Origin: Robbsia andropogonis
Lineage (GTDB): Bacteria; Pseudomonadota; Gammaproteobacteria; Burkholderiales; Burkholderiaceae
NCBI RefSeq assembly: GCF_000970345.1
Contig: NZ_LAQU01000010.1
Location: 62,001-126,000 of the forward strand
DNA length: 64,000 nt
Direction: 5' to 3'
Shown here: positions 10,218-19,294 of the stretch, one piece after another
How positions within the stretch are numbered: position 1 is the stretch's first letter
Layout: each line of letters opens with the position of its first letter
The notes under the pieces: model-generated
Told to the model about the DNA's origin: nothing
The model's database searches: none
The model's input: the letters and a program-made list of their open reading frames with translations, nothing else
Position numbers and translations under genes: made by a program

Positions 10218-10248
10218 ATCGCCTTGTTTTGGTAACGACGAGTAAGTC

Positions 10249-11031
10249 ATGCTTCTGAGCCTAAATAACGTCGAATACGAAGATACCTATGCGCGTATCG
10301 CCACTGCTTGGCGAGCGCGCGGTTACGAGTCTTGGAGCAGCGTGGTGTCGGCATGTAGTCAACACGGGCGTCTGTTTCGTATTACGTTCGCGCGAGATCG
10401 TCCCGAGCATTTCGTCAAGCAATTTTCCCATATGGTAAAAGCAAGCGGTCTGCTGTTGCGCGTTGGGAATCGGTTGGACCTCTTTCTAGGTGCCGAGGAA
10501 ATGTTGGATTTCTATGAGGCTAGAGGCGTCTACCCGCCTTCGGATATTACGGACATTTCGATGTTGGGACACGTGGATATCCAATCCGAACCACATGTCG
10601 TCCTCTCGTCTCCCTCGCGTTCGGCTGGGGTGCAAAAGCGCGGCGCGCCTCCTTCGGCGATCCTGGGTGGTAAGACGGCAATGGTACTCGACGACGACGT
10701 GGTGTCGCGTCGCGTGATTTCCCGCATGTTAGGGCGGGAGGGATGTGCCGTGCAGTCTTTGGCCGAAGCGGAGCCGGCATTCCAATTATTGCGAACAGAA
10801 GTGCCGGACATCGTGATTTTAGACGTGGTGTTGGGAGGCGTAATTGATGGCCTCGATTTCTGCGAGTCGATGCGCAGTCAAGCGCATCTGGCAAAGACCC
10901 CGGTTATTTTCGTATCCGGACATGGCTCCAGCGGTATTCGCGATCGTGTGCAACAGTATGCTGCGGTATTTTTGGATAAACCAGTCAAGCTCGAACAATT
11001 CAAGCAAGCCGTGGAATCTCTCTCGGGTTGA
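10249..11031 (+). CDS. Response regulator with unknown N-terminal domain
   Basis: This 260-residue protein has a C-terminal receiver domain (about 143-258): acidic residues VLDDD, phospho-Asp 192 (VILDVVLG) and the conserved Lys in FLDKPVK. The first 130 residues contain no domain I recognise. They look like a compact alpha/beta fold, followed by a Ser/Pro-rich linker. Placing the receiver at the C-terminus after an unknown module is unusual for a transcriptional output. No helix-turn-helix is visible. It lies 31 bases after the EAL gene and is probably the last gene of the operon starting at 3642. It may be a phosphate sink, an adaptor or a regulator of the EAL protein. Confidence 0.75.
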   Translation: MLLSLNNVEYEDTYARIATAWRARGYESWSSVVSACSQHGRLFRITFARDRPEHFVKQFSHMVKASGLLLRVGNRLDLFLGAEEMLDFYEARGVYPPSDITDISMLGHVDIQSEPHVVLSSPSRSAGVQKRGAPPSAILGGKTAMVLDDDVVSRRVISRMLGREGCAVQSLAEAEPAFQLLRTEVPDIVILDVVLGGVIDGLDFCESMRSQAHLAKTPVIFVSGHGSSGIRDRVQQYAAVFLDKPVKLEQFKQAVESLSG

Positions 11032-11355
11032 CAACGGCAGGTCCAGGCTTGAAAAATTTAATCGATGCCTATGCCTGAGACGCGATAATTTGCATGTTAA
11101 GGTCGCGGGCATCGATTGCACGCGTCCTGACTTCGCTTATCTGTTGCAAACAACATACGTTGAAAGATTTCCGCATCGCTTTTGCCCCCGCTAAGTTTCC
11201 GGTGTACATCTTCTGGGACAAAGAGCGTGTTTCAACACGATGTACGCAAAATGATGAATCGGACTTCAGTAGCAGGACACCCATCCGTTATCACTCGAAG
11301 AGCGGCATCGTTGATTTGGTTTTGAGTGACGTAAATTCTATTAGGAATGGGACTG
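11032..11355. other. Intergenic region between the phosphorelay operon and the chemoreceptor gene
   Basis: This stretch of 324 bases holds no convincing gene. A reading frame through it has no ribosome site and an unlikely composition. Base composition falls towards AT at this point. It probably contains the promoter of the chemoreceptor gene, but no clear sigma-70 or sigma-28 element could be assigned. Confidence 0.3.
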
Positions 11356-12915
11356 ATGAATGATTCCAAGTTAATAGCTGGTCAGGAATATGAGATAAGT
11401 CAGAACGACATGCTTGTTTCCGCGACGGATTTGGCTAGCAACATCCTATATTGCAATCCAGCATTTATCGAGGCGTCGGGCTATTCCAGCGAAGAGCTTA
11501 TAGGCAAGCCGCACAACATCATTCGGCATCCAGATATGCCGCGTGAGGCATTTGGAGACATGTGGCAAACGATTCGATCTGGTAAGCCCTGGACATCTCT
11601 TGTTAAAAACAGACGAAAGAACGGTGACTACTATTGGATTTGTGCAAATGTTACGCCGATCGTACGCGACGGCACCGCCATTGGTTATTTGAGCGTCCGC
11701 ACCAAACCTTCTCGCGAGGACATTAAACGTGCCGAGACCCTTTATCGGCAAATGCGTTTAGGTCAAGCAAAAGGATTCACTATAAGGTCTGGGGAAATAA
11801 AAAGAACGGGTCCGCGGCGGTTCATTGACGCAATACTTGACGCCAAACTAGCTGCAAGAATGATGGCAGTCGCCGCGTGCTTTACGGTTGCGGTAACGTC
11901 TCTGAGAGTCACGTTCCCAGAAGCGTTTGACGGTGCAGTAGGGGTTATAACATTTGTGCTTTGCATGCTTGCGGCATCGATACCGTCACTGCTTATGGCC
12001 TGCCGCACAGGAAAGCAGATTGCCCTAATCGAAAAAGCTATACGTCGTTTGGCGGCCGGAGACTTGGCGGCGGCAATACCAACATCAAGGAACAGCGACG
12101 CAAAGGGTATTTTGAGAGGGCTGGTTCAACTACGCGTCAGCCTCGTGGCGATTGTATCAGACGTACGAAAACAAATTGACGGGGTCAAGCTCGCGACCGG
12201 TGAGATTGCCAGTGGTAACATGGATCTCACGACTCGTACCGAGATGCAAGCTGCATCACTGGAGGAGTCTGCCGCATCTCTCGAACAGTTGGGAGCAACA
12301 GTCAAGAGTAATGCGGAGTCTGCGAAGCAAGCAAATCTGATTGTTGAGAAGGCGCAAATGACCATAAATCAGGGATGCGAATCAGTGAAGATGACTGAAG
12401 AGACCATGAGAGGAATAGCGGCGCGCTCAGAACAAATCACGGCCATTGTTTCCGCAATTGACAGCATTGCATTTCAAACTAACATTCTCGCGTTAAACGC
12501 CGCGGTCGAGGCTGCGAGGGCAGGCGAGGCAGGCAAAGGATTCGCCGTGGTCGCGGGAGAGGTACGCAATTTGTCTCATAGGTGCGCTGCTTCGGCGAAA
12601 GAAATAAAGGGAATCGTTGAATCCAATTCGGTCGCGGCGAAAGAAGGGACCGCAAGTGTGGAAACGGTCTCCGCGCAGATGGCTTCGGCAGCAGAAACGA
12701 TGACCAATGTGCTCGCCAAGATAAAGGAAGTCGCCATGGCGAGTCAGGAGCAATCATTTGGTATCGATGCGATCAATTCGGCCGTTTCGCAACTTGACGA
12801 CGCGACACAGCAGAATGCGGCGCTGGTGGAACAAAGCGCCGCTACTGCGAAAAGTCTTTCAAATCAGGCCAACGTTCTTGACGAGGCAGTAAGGCTGTTC
12901 ACGCTTCCAACATGA
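11356..12915 (+). CDS. Aer-like PAS methyl-accepting chemotaxis protein
   Basis: This is a chemoreceptor of about 519 residues. The N-terminal PAS domain (about 10-125) has the Aer signature [13 protein letters not shown] and an NIIRHPDMP stretch, which in Aer binds FAD for redox or energy taxis. A membrane hairpin (about 165-220) follows, then a HAMP segment and the long MCP signalling domain. The hairpin tip reads [20 protein letters not shown], the CheA/CheW contact region. There is no periplasmic domain, as expected for Aer. An AGGA box nine bases upstream favours ATG 11356 over ATG 11347. No C-terminal methylase-tethering pentapeptide is seen. No che genes are nearby, so it must feed a chemotaxis system encoded elsewhere. 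Confidence 0.88.
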   Translation: MNDSKLIAGQEYEISQNDMLVSATDLASNILYCNPAFIEASGYSSEELIGKPHNIIRHPDMPREAFGDMWQTIRSGKPWTSLVKNRRKNGDYYWICANVTPIVRDGTAIGYLSVRTKPSREDIKRAETLYRQMRLGQAKGFTIRSGEIKRTGPRRFIDAILDAKLAARMMAVAACFTVAVTSLRVTFPEAFDGAVGVITFVLCMLAASIPSLLMACRTGKQIALIEKAIRRLAAGDLAAAIPTSRNSDAKGILRGLVQLRVSLVAIVSDVRKQIDGVKLATGEIASGNMDLTTRTEMQAASLEESAASLEQLGATVKSNAESAKQANLIVEKAQMTINQGCESVKMTEETMRGIAARSEQITAIVSAIDSIAFQTNILALNAAVEAARAGEAGKGFAVVAGEVRNLSHRCAASAKEIKGIVESNSVAAKEGTASVETVSAQMASAAETMTNVLAKIKEVAMASQEQSFGIDAINSAVSQLDDATQQNAALVEQSAATAKSLSNQANVLDEAVRLFTLPT

Positions 12916-13411
12916 GTTCGAAATTCCTCATCTTTTCGCCGATGCTAACGAAAGCGCCTTATCGTGCTGAATTGCGTGGTAGGTAACGTGTTCTAGCCTC
13001 GTGCACTACTGGTCGAATAGGTCAATTATATGGGGTGTTTGGATACTCGCGAGAATCCGATTGGCTTGACGGTGAAGCGCATCCCCACACATTTCTCGTA
13101 TGTAGACGGGCGAAAAGACTCGAAATTACGAGAAGCATCGGCAGGAGCGAGCAATTTCGGGGTTGGCGTTGCTACGTCGTCGTGCCATTGAGATTGAAAT
13201 TAGTAAAACTCATTATTAACGCAAGACTGACGCGATTGTACGCGAAAGCTCAATGCAACTCACTTACCGACGCCGAACGGGAAGACTTTTCATTTCGCTT
13301 TGTATGTATTACGCAATGATAGCTCGTTTCCTTCAGCAAGTTTAGGATCACCCGTTACCCATAAAGAGCAGTGCGTATTTGACGCCTGTAATCGATCTGA
13401 GGGTATCAGCC
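12916..13411. other. Intergenic region without a supported gene
   Basis: About 500 bases follow the chemoreceptor gene. A 46-codon frame from GTG 13181 to 13319 has a protein-like end (TDAEREDFSFRF) but no ribosome site that would decide it. No terminator hairpin with a T-run was found. Apart from that weak possibility I see nothing here. Confidence 0.3.
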
Positions 13412-13591
13412 ATGTATCGGGAATCTGAGAACGACGTCGTATCGTTTGCAAGGAAAGATGGTCAACAAGATCTGGAAGCGGTATCACATCATGCGCTTAT
13501 CGCTGTCGACTACTTGAATGTGTTGATCGAACGACGTGTTACAGAGTGCGTCAGAGATCTCGAATTCGGACGGGTTGACTGGAGCCGATAG
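13412..13591 (+). CDS. Possible small protein of unknown function (59 aa)
   Basis: A short frame starts at ATG 13412, about eight bases after a GAGGG ribosome-binding box. The product would be acidic and amphipathic, with a helix-forming centre (HHALIAVDYLNVLIERRV). No family is recognised. It lies in a gene-poor AT-richer stretch between the chemoreceptor and the next small gene. The ribosome site is the only positive sign, so it could be a chance frame. Confidence 0.3.
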   Translation: MYRESENDVVSFARKDGQQDLEAVSHHALIAVDYLNVLIERRVTECVRDLEFGRVDWSR

Positions 13592-13720
13592 CATAAAGCC
13601 AGCGACGCTCGGGACGCTTAGCATAGTAACTTACGCGTGAGCGATATTTGGCTACTTTTGACGCCGCCTGATGAGCACATAAAAATGCTGGAATACGTTT
13701 CGGCGCTTCGGGAGAGACAC

Positions 13721-14065
13721 ATGGATAACAAACGCGATAATCGCTATTTGACCGACTGCGATCTTACGCACATCTTTGAACTTGCAGACTGTGCTTGCAT
13801 TCTGGGTTTTGGGGACGACCAGAATTGCGCGGATCATCAAAACGAACAAAAATGGAATTCGGTGGGCACGGTCGAGACGACGTTGATCAATATGCTATCT
13901 CTTTCGGATGCGCTGGTGCGCCTGCGCATTATCGCGGAGATATGTCATGAAAGCTTATCGGCTAATGAACGTAAAATCCTGTCGGATATCTGTAACACGA
14001 TTCAGTGCGCGGAGAGGGAAGAACGGTGGCGCGAATTGCATTATTGCCGAGCCGTTGAAGACTGA
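13721..14065 (+). CDS. Small hypothetical protein (114 aa)
   Basis: This acidic protein of about 114 residues has six or more cysteines (for example DCDLTHIFELADCACILGF) and a helical C-terminal half. No known family or catalytic motif is recognised. ATG 13721 is chosen because a GGGAGAG box lies four bases upstream; the frame is open back to GTG 13637, which would give 142 residues. There is no membrane segment or signal peptide. It lies between the chemoreceptor and the CHASE kinase with no close neighbour on its strand, so context gives no function. Confidence 0.5.
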   Translation: MDNKRDNRYLTDCDLTHIFELADCACILGFGDDQNCADHQNEQKWNSVGTVETTLINMLSLSDALVRLRIIAEICHESLSANERKILSDICNTIQCAEREERWRELHYCRAVED

Positions 14066-14771
14066 CGCCTGCGGCGCTCGCCATTATCTAAGGGCACGTG
14101 ACGAGTGTGAGCATTGTGGTGCTGATGCCCAGTTTTCAGCAAGTTTCCGGTCATGCAGTCCTGGCATCCGCAGGCTTGAACGCATCCATGATTCCGCTAT
14201 CCGTTAATCTGAACGCATTCGTGCTGTAGAACTGCTTTTGCCTGAATATGCGACTCTCGCCCTTGCTTACGGCGCTGCGTTATTACTGGCGGGCGCAAGA
14301 TCGCCTTAAATAATTTCGAGGTAAAGTCTGGCCTGACACATTATTGTGATTTTTACGAAACGCTGTTGATCTCCCGGGCGCAACGCTAGGTTCGAAAAAG
14401 AACATATGTTTACATGCAGGAAGGCAACAAACGCGTTTCGTTAAAGCATCCTTCGTATCGGAAACTGGATAGAAGGATATACTTCATTGCAAAGTGCTGA
14501 TGCAAGACATGAGGTTTGCTAAGAAAATTAGAGGAACGGCGAGGCTATGTTTTATGTTGTTCAAGGATCAATTTTTAGTTTACTGGATTGGCTGTTTCGA
14601 ATGGTCAACTGTTGTTTGTCGGTATTAACGAGATGCCTCACGGGGCAAAAATGGATAGCGTAAAAGCAGCGGTGCCTATGGCTGACATCGACAATTTCAA
14701 CGTGTTATTTGTTCTAGGATAAATTTCGCTGTTATTCAATTTTGCCGTTTGAAAATAGAAGCGGAGAAGGC
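14066..14771. other. AT-rich leader region upstream of the CHASE hybrid kinase
   Basis: About 700 bases carry no large gene. From about 14340 the sequence becomes clearly AT-rich, as expected for a promoter region, and it ends in a strong ribosome site (GGAGAAGG, 14763-14770) for the kinase. One 38-codon frame at 14547-14663 is listed separately. No confident promoter boxes or riboswitch-like fold could be identified by eye. Confidence 0.35.
14547..14663 (+). CDS. Possible small hydrophobic peptide (38 aa)
   Basis: The 38-codon frame starts at ATG 14547, and purine-rich GAGG boxes lie just before it. The peptide would be hydrophobic with several aromatic residues and three cysteines (FSLLDWLFRMVNCCLSVLT), compatible with a single membrane helix. 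It sits about 110 bases before the CHASE kinase start. It could be a small membrane protein, a leader peptide or chance. The support is only composition and a plausible ribosome site. Confidence 0.2.
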   Translation: MFYVVQGSIFSLLDWLFRMVNCCLSVLTRCLTGQKWIA

Positions 14772-16808
14772 ATGAGTGCAAGAGTATCGATTTTTAGCAG
14801 AATCAAGAAGCTTGACCTAAATGACCTTCGGAAGATCGTTGTGTCGTTGGCATTGTCAGTGTTGCTATTGACCATAACAATGGTATTTGCTGGGTACCAC
14901 AACAAAAAAATAGTACAAGAATCATTTCATGAAACGCTTGGGAAAACAGAAAATAATATTCTGGAAAGGTTGGGTAGATACGAATATGGTCTGCGCGGTA
15001 TGCGGGGTGCGATCGTTGTCGCAGACTCTGGTATCGTGACAGAAAAAAAATTAAATGACTATAGCAAAACCCGAGATCTTCCAAAAGAGTTCCCTGGGGC
15101 AAAAGGAATAGGTTATATTAATTTTGTCAAAGCAGGCGACGTGCTTTTATTTCAAAAAGAGTTTTTTCAAAAAAATCATTTTAATATTGAAATTCGGGAT
15201 TTATCTCAATCTTCGGGTGACAAGTTTATTATTCAATACATTTTCCCACGCGAATCTAATGCTAATGCAATGGGGTTGAATATCGCTTCGGAGCACAGCC
15301 GTCGCCAGGCAGCGGAATCGGCTGCCAAGACCGGCCTAGCGACCTTGACCGCACCGATCACGTTGGTCCAAGACCCAACGAAAACGACACAGTCCTTTTT
15401 GTTTCTATTGCCGGTATATTCAGGTGATGGGAACAAAACTGAGGATGAGCGAATCCGCTCCCTTCGCGGTTGGTCGTATGCTCCGCTGTCCATGGCCGAA
15501 GTTTTGTGTAATGGAGGTTTAGACGCTGACAAAGTTCGACTTAATTTGTCTGATTCCTCGGAACCTGGACGTCCCGTTCCATTTTTCGAATCTATCGTTT
15601 CCCCTACGTTCAAAGGAAATGGAGGAGAGATTCGACGGGATATAAACGTTTATGGTAGGAGGTGGACCATCGATCTGCATTTTTCGAAATCGTACATTGC
15701 ACAACAGTCGATTATCCCGCTGTGGCCACTCTTCGGATTTCTTGTAGCGATAGCGTCACTGGTCAACGGATTCTTGTTTTTCAGATTTGAACAAGCCCGT
15801 AAGGCGACAGAACTTTTCAAAGCCCGTATGGAATTAGCTTTGCTGGTAGACAGCTCGATAGATGCCATTATTGGAAAGAATCTAAACGGAGTCATCACCA
15901 CCTGGAACAGAGGTGCAAGAGAGATATTCGGTTACTCAACTGCCGAGGCAATAGGGAGGCCATTGCTCGATCTGATCGTGCCATTAGATCGGAAAGATGA
16001 AGAGGCACATATCCTTGATGACATATCAAAAGGTAAAAGTCGCCTGAATTTTGAGACGAAGCGGCGAACAAAGAGCGGCGAACTGATCGATGTTTCTGTC
16101 TCCGTGTCACCAATATTCGGACCACAAGGGGTAATTCTAGGGGCCTCAAAGACTGTCAGAGATATCACTGCCAAGAAGGCAGCAGAACGGGCAATACGTG
16201 ATGCGAAGGACGCGTTAGAAAATGAGGTTAAGTTACGAACGTCCGAATTAGAGTCAGCGCGTCGTACGTTGCGTACGGTCATGGACGCCCTGCCATCGAT
16301 GATTGGTTATTGGGACAAGAATTTGGTCAATCAAGTGGCGAATATCGCGTATCACAACTGGTTCGGCGTGACGCCAGGCGAGCTATTAGGACGACGACTT
16401 CCTGATCTTCTTGGCCTTGATTTATATACCCAAAATATACCGCATGTTGAAGGCGTTCTAGCTGGTCAGCCTCAAACGTTTGAGCGAGAAATCGTCACAC
16501 CTAATGGCACCAAAGTTGCCCTTGCTCATTATCTCCCCGATAAAATAGATGGCGAAGTACGCGGCTTCTTTGTAATCGTCCATGACGTGACTGAATTAAG
16601 CCAGCAACGCGCTGAATTGTCCGATGCGCTTCATACAAATCAGCTTCAAAAAGACATGCTTCGTGCAGCCAACGAGCAGCTCGAATTGGCAGCGCAAATC
16701 GCACGTCTTGGTGTATGGATTTGGGATATCGACACCGGTGAGCTCAGGTGGAACAAGTTAATGTTCGAGCTCTACGATTGCGAGGGAATATCACGTGATG
16801 AAAAATAG
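14772..16808 (+). CDS. CHASE/PAS hybrid histidine kinase, N-terminal fragment (frameshifted)
   Basis: This is the first part of a very large hybrid kinase cut by a frameshift. ATG 14772 follows a strong GGAGAAGG site. Residues about 25-45 form a membrane helix. A periplasmic CHASE domain (about 60-270) follows, with its typical motifs (YEYGLRGMRG; AMGLNIASEHSRRQAAESA; FLFLLPVYSG). A second membrane helix lies at about 312-335. Two PAS domains come next (around IDAIIGKNLNG and DALPSMIGYWDK) and the start of a third (LGVWIWDIDTGELRW). The frame then ends at TAG 16806. The remaining PAS and all kinase domains continue in the next frame at once, so this fragment alone has no kinase activity. CHASE domains bind small extracellular ligands; in some plant-associated bacteria they sense cytokinins. 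Confidence 0.8.
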   Translation: MSARVSIFSRIKKLDLNDLRKIVVSLALSVLLLTITMVFAGYHNKKIVQESFHETLGKTENNILERLGRYEYGLRGMRGAIVVADSGIVTEKKLNDYSKTRDLPKEFPGAKGIGYINFVKAGDVLLFQKEFFQKNHFNIEIRDLSQSSGDKFIIQYIFPRESNANAMGLNIASEHSRRQAAESAAKTGLATLTAPITLVQDPTKTTQSFLFLLPVYSGDGNKTEDERIRSLRGWSYAPLSMAEVLCNGGLDADKVRLNLSDSSEPGRPVPFFESIVSPTFKGNGGEIRRDINVYGRRWTIDLHFSKSYIAQQSIIPLWPLFGFLVAIASLVNGFLFFRFEQARKATELFKARMELALLVDSSIDAIIGKNLNGVITTWNRGAREIFGYSTAEAIGRPLLDLIVPLDRKDEEAHILDDISKGKSRLNFETKRRTKSGELIDVSVSVSPIFGPQGVILGASKTVRDITAKKAAERAIRDAKDALENEVKLRTSELESARRTLRTVMDALPSMIGYWDKNLVNQVANIAYHNWFGVTPGELLGRRLPDLLGLDLYTQNIPHVEGVLAGQPQTFEREIVTPNGTKVALAHYLPDKIDGEVRGFFVIVHDVTELSQQRAELSDALHTNQLQKDMLRAANEQLELAAQIARLGVWIWDIDTGELRWNKLMFELYDCEGISRDEK

Positions 16809-16855
16809 ATTACGAGCAATGGCGCATCCGGGTTCATCCAGATGATATCGAATAC

Positions 16856-19294
16856 GTGGAATGCGCTTTACGCCGTGCAATCGAAGAGGACGAAATCTAC
16901 GATCCGAAGTTTAGGGCGCTCCACAGAAATGGACAAGTAAGATATATCCAAGCGGCGGGAATGGTCGAGCGAGATCACGAGCGTCGTGCGGTACGCTTGA
17001 TAGGCATCAACCTTGACGTAACCCAAAATCATATATATCAGCAGTCTCTTATTTATTCTAAGCAACAAGCAGAGCAAGCAGATAGGGTCAAGGGACGATT
17101 CTTGGCAAATATGAGTCATGAAATTCGCACTCCACTCAATGCGGTGTTGGGGATGTTGCAATTACTAGAACGTTCTATGTTGACCCAACGCCAAGGTGAC
17201 TATGTCCAAAAAGCGAAAAGCGCGGCCCAATCGCTCCTGGACCTGCTCAATGATATTTTGGATTATTCAAAAATTGAAGCAGAGAAGATAGAGCTAGATG
17301 TTCACCGATTTTCTCTTAGTGAATTTTTGCAGGAAATAAATGTTGTTTTGAGTGGCAATGTCGCGGGCAAGAACTTAGAGATCTTGTTTGACATTGATCC
17401 ACGAATAAACGATGAGATTATTGCCGATCGGCTACGCCTGAAGCAGGTGTTGGTCAATATCTGCGGCAATGCGATAAAGTTTACTGAGCATGGTTACGTT
17501 TTGCTCGCACTTGCCTATGTCGAAACTGTTGGCGGCCAAACGCATGTTCGCTTTTCGGTGAAAGACACTGGTATTGGGATCTCGGAAGAGCAGCAGGCAT
17601 TTATCTTTGATGCTTTTTCACAAGCTGAATCGTCTACGACCAAACATTATGGAGGCACGGGGCTTGGGCTGGCGATAAGCAAGCGGCTAGTCAATTTAAT
17701 GGGTGGTGACTTGCACTTAAGCAGTGCGCTCGGGAAAGGCAGCCATTTTTGGTTTGAACTACCTCTCCATATCTCGCCTGTCCAAACGTTAAGAACTGAA
17801 GAGCCGTTGCGTGTCATGATCGTTGATGACAACGCGATAGCAACGAGTATTTTGGCCTCAATGTGCCATTCATTGGGCTGGGAGGTCGATACTGCACAAA
17901 GTGGTTACGAAGCGCTTAATCGATTTTTGCGGATCGCGGATGGCGATCAGCCTCAAAAAGATGTGATTTTCATGGATTGGCGGATGCCAGGCATGGACGG
18001 TATCCAGGTATCTGAAAAGCTGCGCCATTTGCTTGGAAAGCATTGTCCTCCTATCGTTATGGTAACGGCTTTTGGACATGAAGATCTGTTGGATGTGCTC
18101 AAGCAAAGATCGGTGCCGTTTAGTGATGTCTTGACCAAGCCTATTCTGAGGGATGATTTATTACGGGCGGTAACCAATGCTCGCCTGCATCCTGACCAGA
18201 GTAATGTGCTATTGCCGACCAAAGCGCTAGCCGGACCGAAGCTTCCTGGCGTAAGCGTTTTGGTCGTTGAGGACAATGAACTGAATCGTCAGGTGATTCA
18301 AAGTTTACTTCTTGAATCAGGAGCGCGGGTGACGCTTGCTGAAGGAGGGCTGTCCGGTGTCCGACTTGCAACACATCACGATTCGGAATTCGAAGTTATC
18401 CTAATGGATATACAAATGCCGGATATTGATGGATTCGAGGCAACTAGGCGTATTCGTTCACATCAGTTTGGTGCTAACGTTCCTATTATTGCCATGACCG
18501 CAAACAACGCACCTTCCGATGTTGAGGCATCGATTGCCGCTGGGATGGATGCGCATATCGGAAAGCCAATAGACATCGAAGAGGTAGAGCGAACATTGCT
18601 GCGCTATGTGAAGCGTCCTTTAAGTTCGGATTTGTCACCGCAGCGCAATATGCAACAAGATCCGAGGGAAGATGAGGCGCAAACACTGGTTGAATCCTGG
18701 TTACGTATTGCCAGAAGATTTAATCAAAATACAAAAGTGTACAGGCTTGCCCTGAAATCTTTTTCGGAGCAAGCCCGTTTGCTAATCGATAAAATTCTAG
18801 CTCATTTAGAGAATGCTGATATAGGAAGTAGTGCCGATGAGTTTCATGCCCTGAAGGGGGCTGCGGCAACTGTCGGTGCGATAAAGATTGCCTCCGTTGC
18901 AAGCAGCGCGGAAGTGACTCTCAGGAATGCGCGCGACGCTGACGCCTACATGAGAATCGCAAGAGATTTAAGTAACGAGATTTGCGCTCTCGTCGAACCT
19001 ACTATAGTGGCATTACATGCTCAGGTGGGTATATCTGTTGCAGAAGAAAAGAGTGAGGTAAATTCGCCGCTGGAATTATCGGAAGAGAAGTTCAAAGATA
19101 GGCTGAAGATGTTGACGACTTTGTTGAAAACAGGGAATATCAAGGCAATTAGTGAAGCAGAGCAATTGTCAAAATTATCAAACGTCACCAATCAAGCTTG
19201 GATGCAAGAATTGTGCAATCATACATCGCAATTGCGTTTTAATCAGGCGATTGATATTCTGGAAAATTATTTGAACGAAGGTCATCGTGAGTAA
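16856..19294 (+). CDS. CHASE/PAS hybrid histidine kinase, C-terminal fragment (HisKA-HATPase_c-REC-REC-Hpt)
   Basis: This is the second part of the split kinase, in the -1 frame. The frame is open from 16802 and continues the third PAS domain without loss (VHPDDIEYVECALRRAIEED), so GTG 16856 is only a formal start. It contains HisKA (MSHEIRTPLNA), HATPase_c boxes NICGNAIKFTE, DTGIGIS and GGTGLGLA, a first receiver (IVDDN; FMDWRMPGMDG; LTKPI), a second receiver (VVEDNELNRQ; LMDIQMPDIDG; IGKPI) and a C-terminal Hpt with HALKGAAAT. All phosphorelay residues are present. Read through the frameshift, the whole protein would have about 1507 residues. The end overlaps the diguanylate cyclase gene by eight bases, pointing to that cyclase as its output. 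Confidence 0.8.
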   Translation: MECALRRAIEEDEIYDPKFRALHRNGQVRYIQAAGMVERDHERRAVRLIGINLDVTQNHIYQQSLIYSKQQAEQADRVKGRFLANMSHEIRTPLNAVLGMLQLLERSMLTQRQGDYVQKAKSAAQSLLDLLNDILDYSKIEAEKIELDVHRFSLSEFLQEINVVLSGNVAGKNLEILFDIDPRINDEIIADRLRLKQVLVNICGNAIKFTEHGYVLLALAYVETVGGQTHVRFSVKDTGIGISEEQQAFIFDAFSQAESSTTKHYGGTGLGLAISKRLVNLMGGDLHLSSALGKGSHFWFELPLHISPVQTLRTEEPLRVMIVDDNAIATSILASMCHSLGWEVDTAQSGYEALNRFLRIADGDQPQKDVIFMDWRMPGMDGIQVSEKLRHLLGKHCPPIVMVTAFGHEDLLDVLKQRSVPFSDVLTKPILRDDLLRAVTNARLHPDQSNVLLPTKALAGPKLPGVSVLVVEDNELNRQVIQSLLLESGARVTLAEGGLSGVRLATHHDSEFEVILMDIQMPDIDGFEATRRIRSHQFGANVPIIAMTANNAPSDVEASIAAGMDAHIGKPIDIEEVERTLLRYVKRPLSSDLSPQRNMQQDPREDEAQTLVESWLRIARRFNQNTKVYRLALKSFSEQARLLIDKILAHLENADIGSSADEFHALKGAAATVGAIKIASVASSAEVTLRNARDADAYMRIARDLSNEICALVEPTIVALHAQVGISVAEEKSEVNSPLELSEEKFKDRLKMLTTLLKTGNIKAISEAEQLSKLSNVTNQAWMQELCNHTSQLRFNQAIDILENYLNEGHRE

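Noticed and set aside
11094-11363. Frame of 89 codons upstream of the chemoreceptor
   Set aside because: No ribosome site, atypical composition, and it overlaps the chemoreceptor start.
13035-13319. Frame of 94 codons after the chemoreceptor gene
   Set aside because: The first half has no protein-like pattern and there is no ribosome site. Only the last 46 codons look plausible, and that is too little for a call.
16795-16815. Programmed -1 ribosomal frameshift as explanation for the split kinase
   Set aside because: The site GAT GAA AAA TAG lacks the X-XXY-YYZ heptamer with two re-pairing codons, and no strong downstream pseudoknot was seen. Base loss or an assembly error is simpler.
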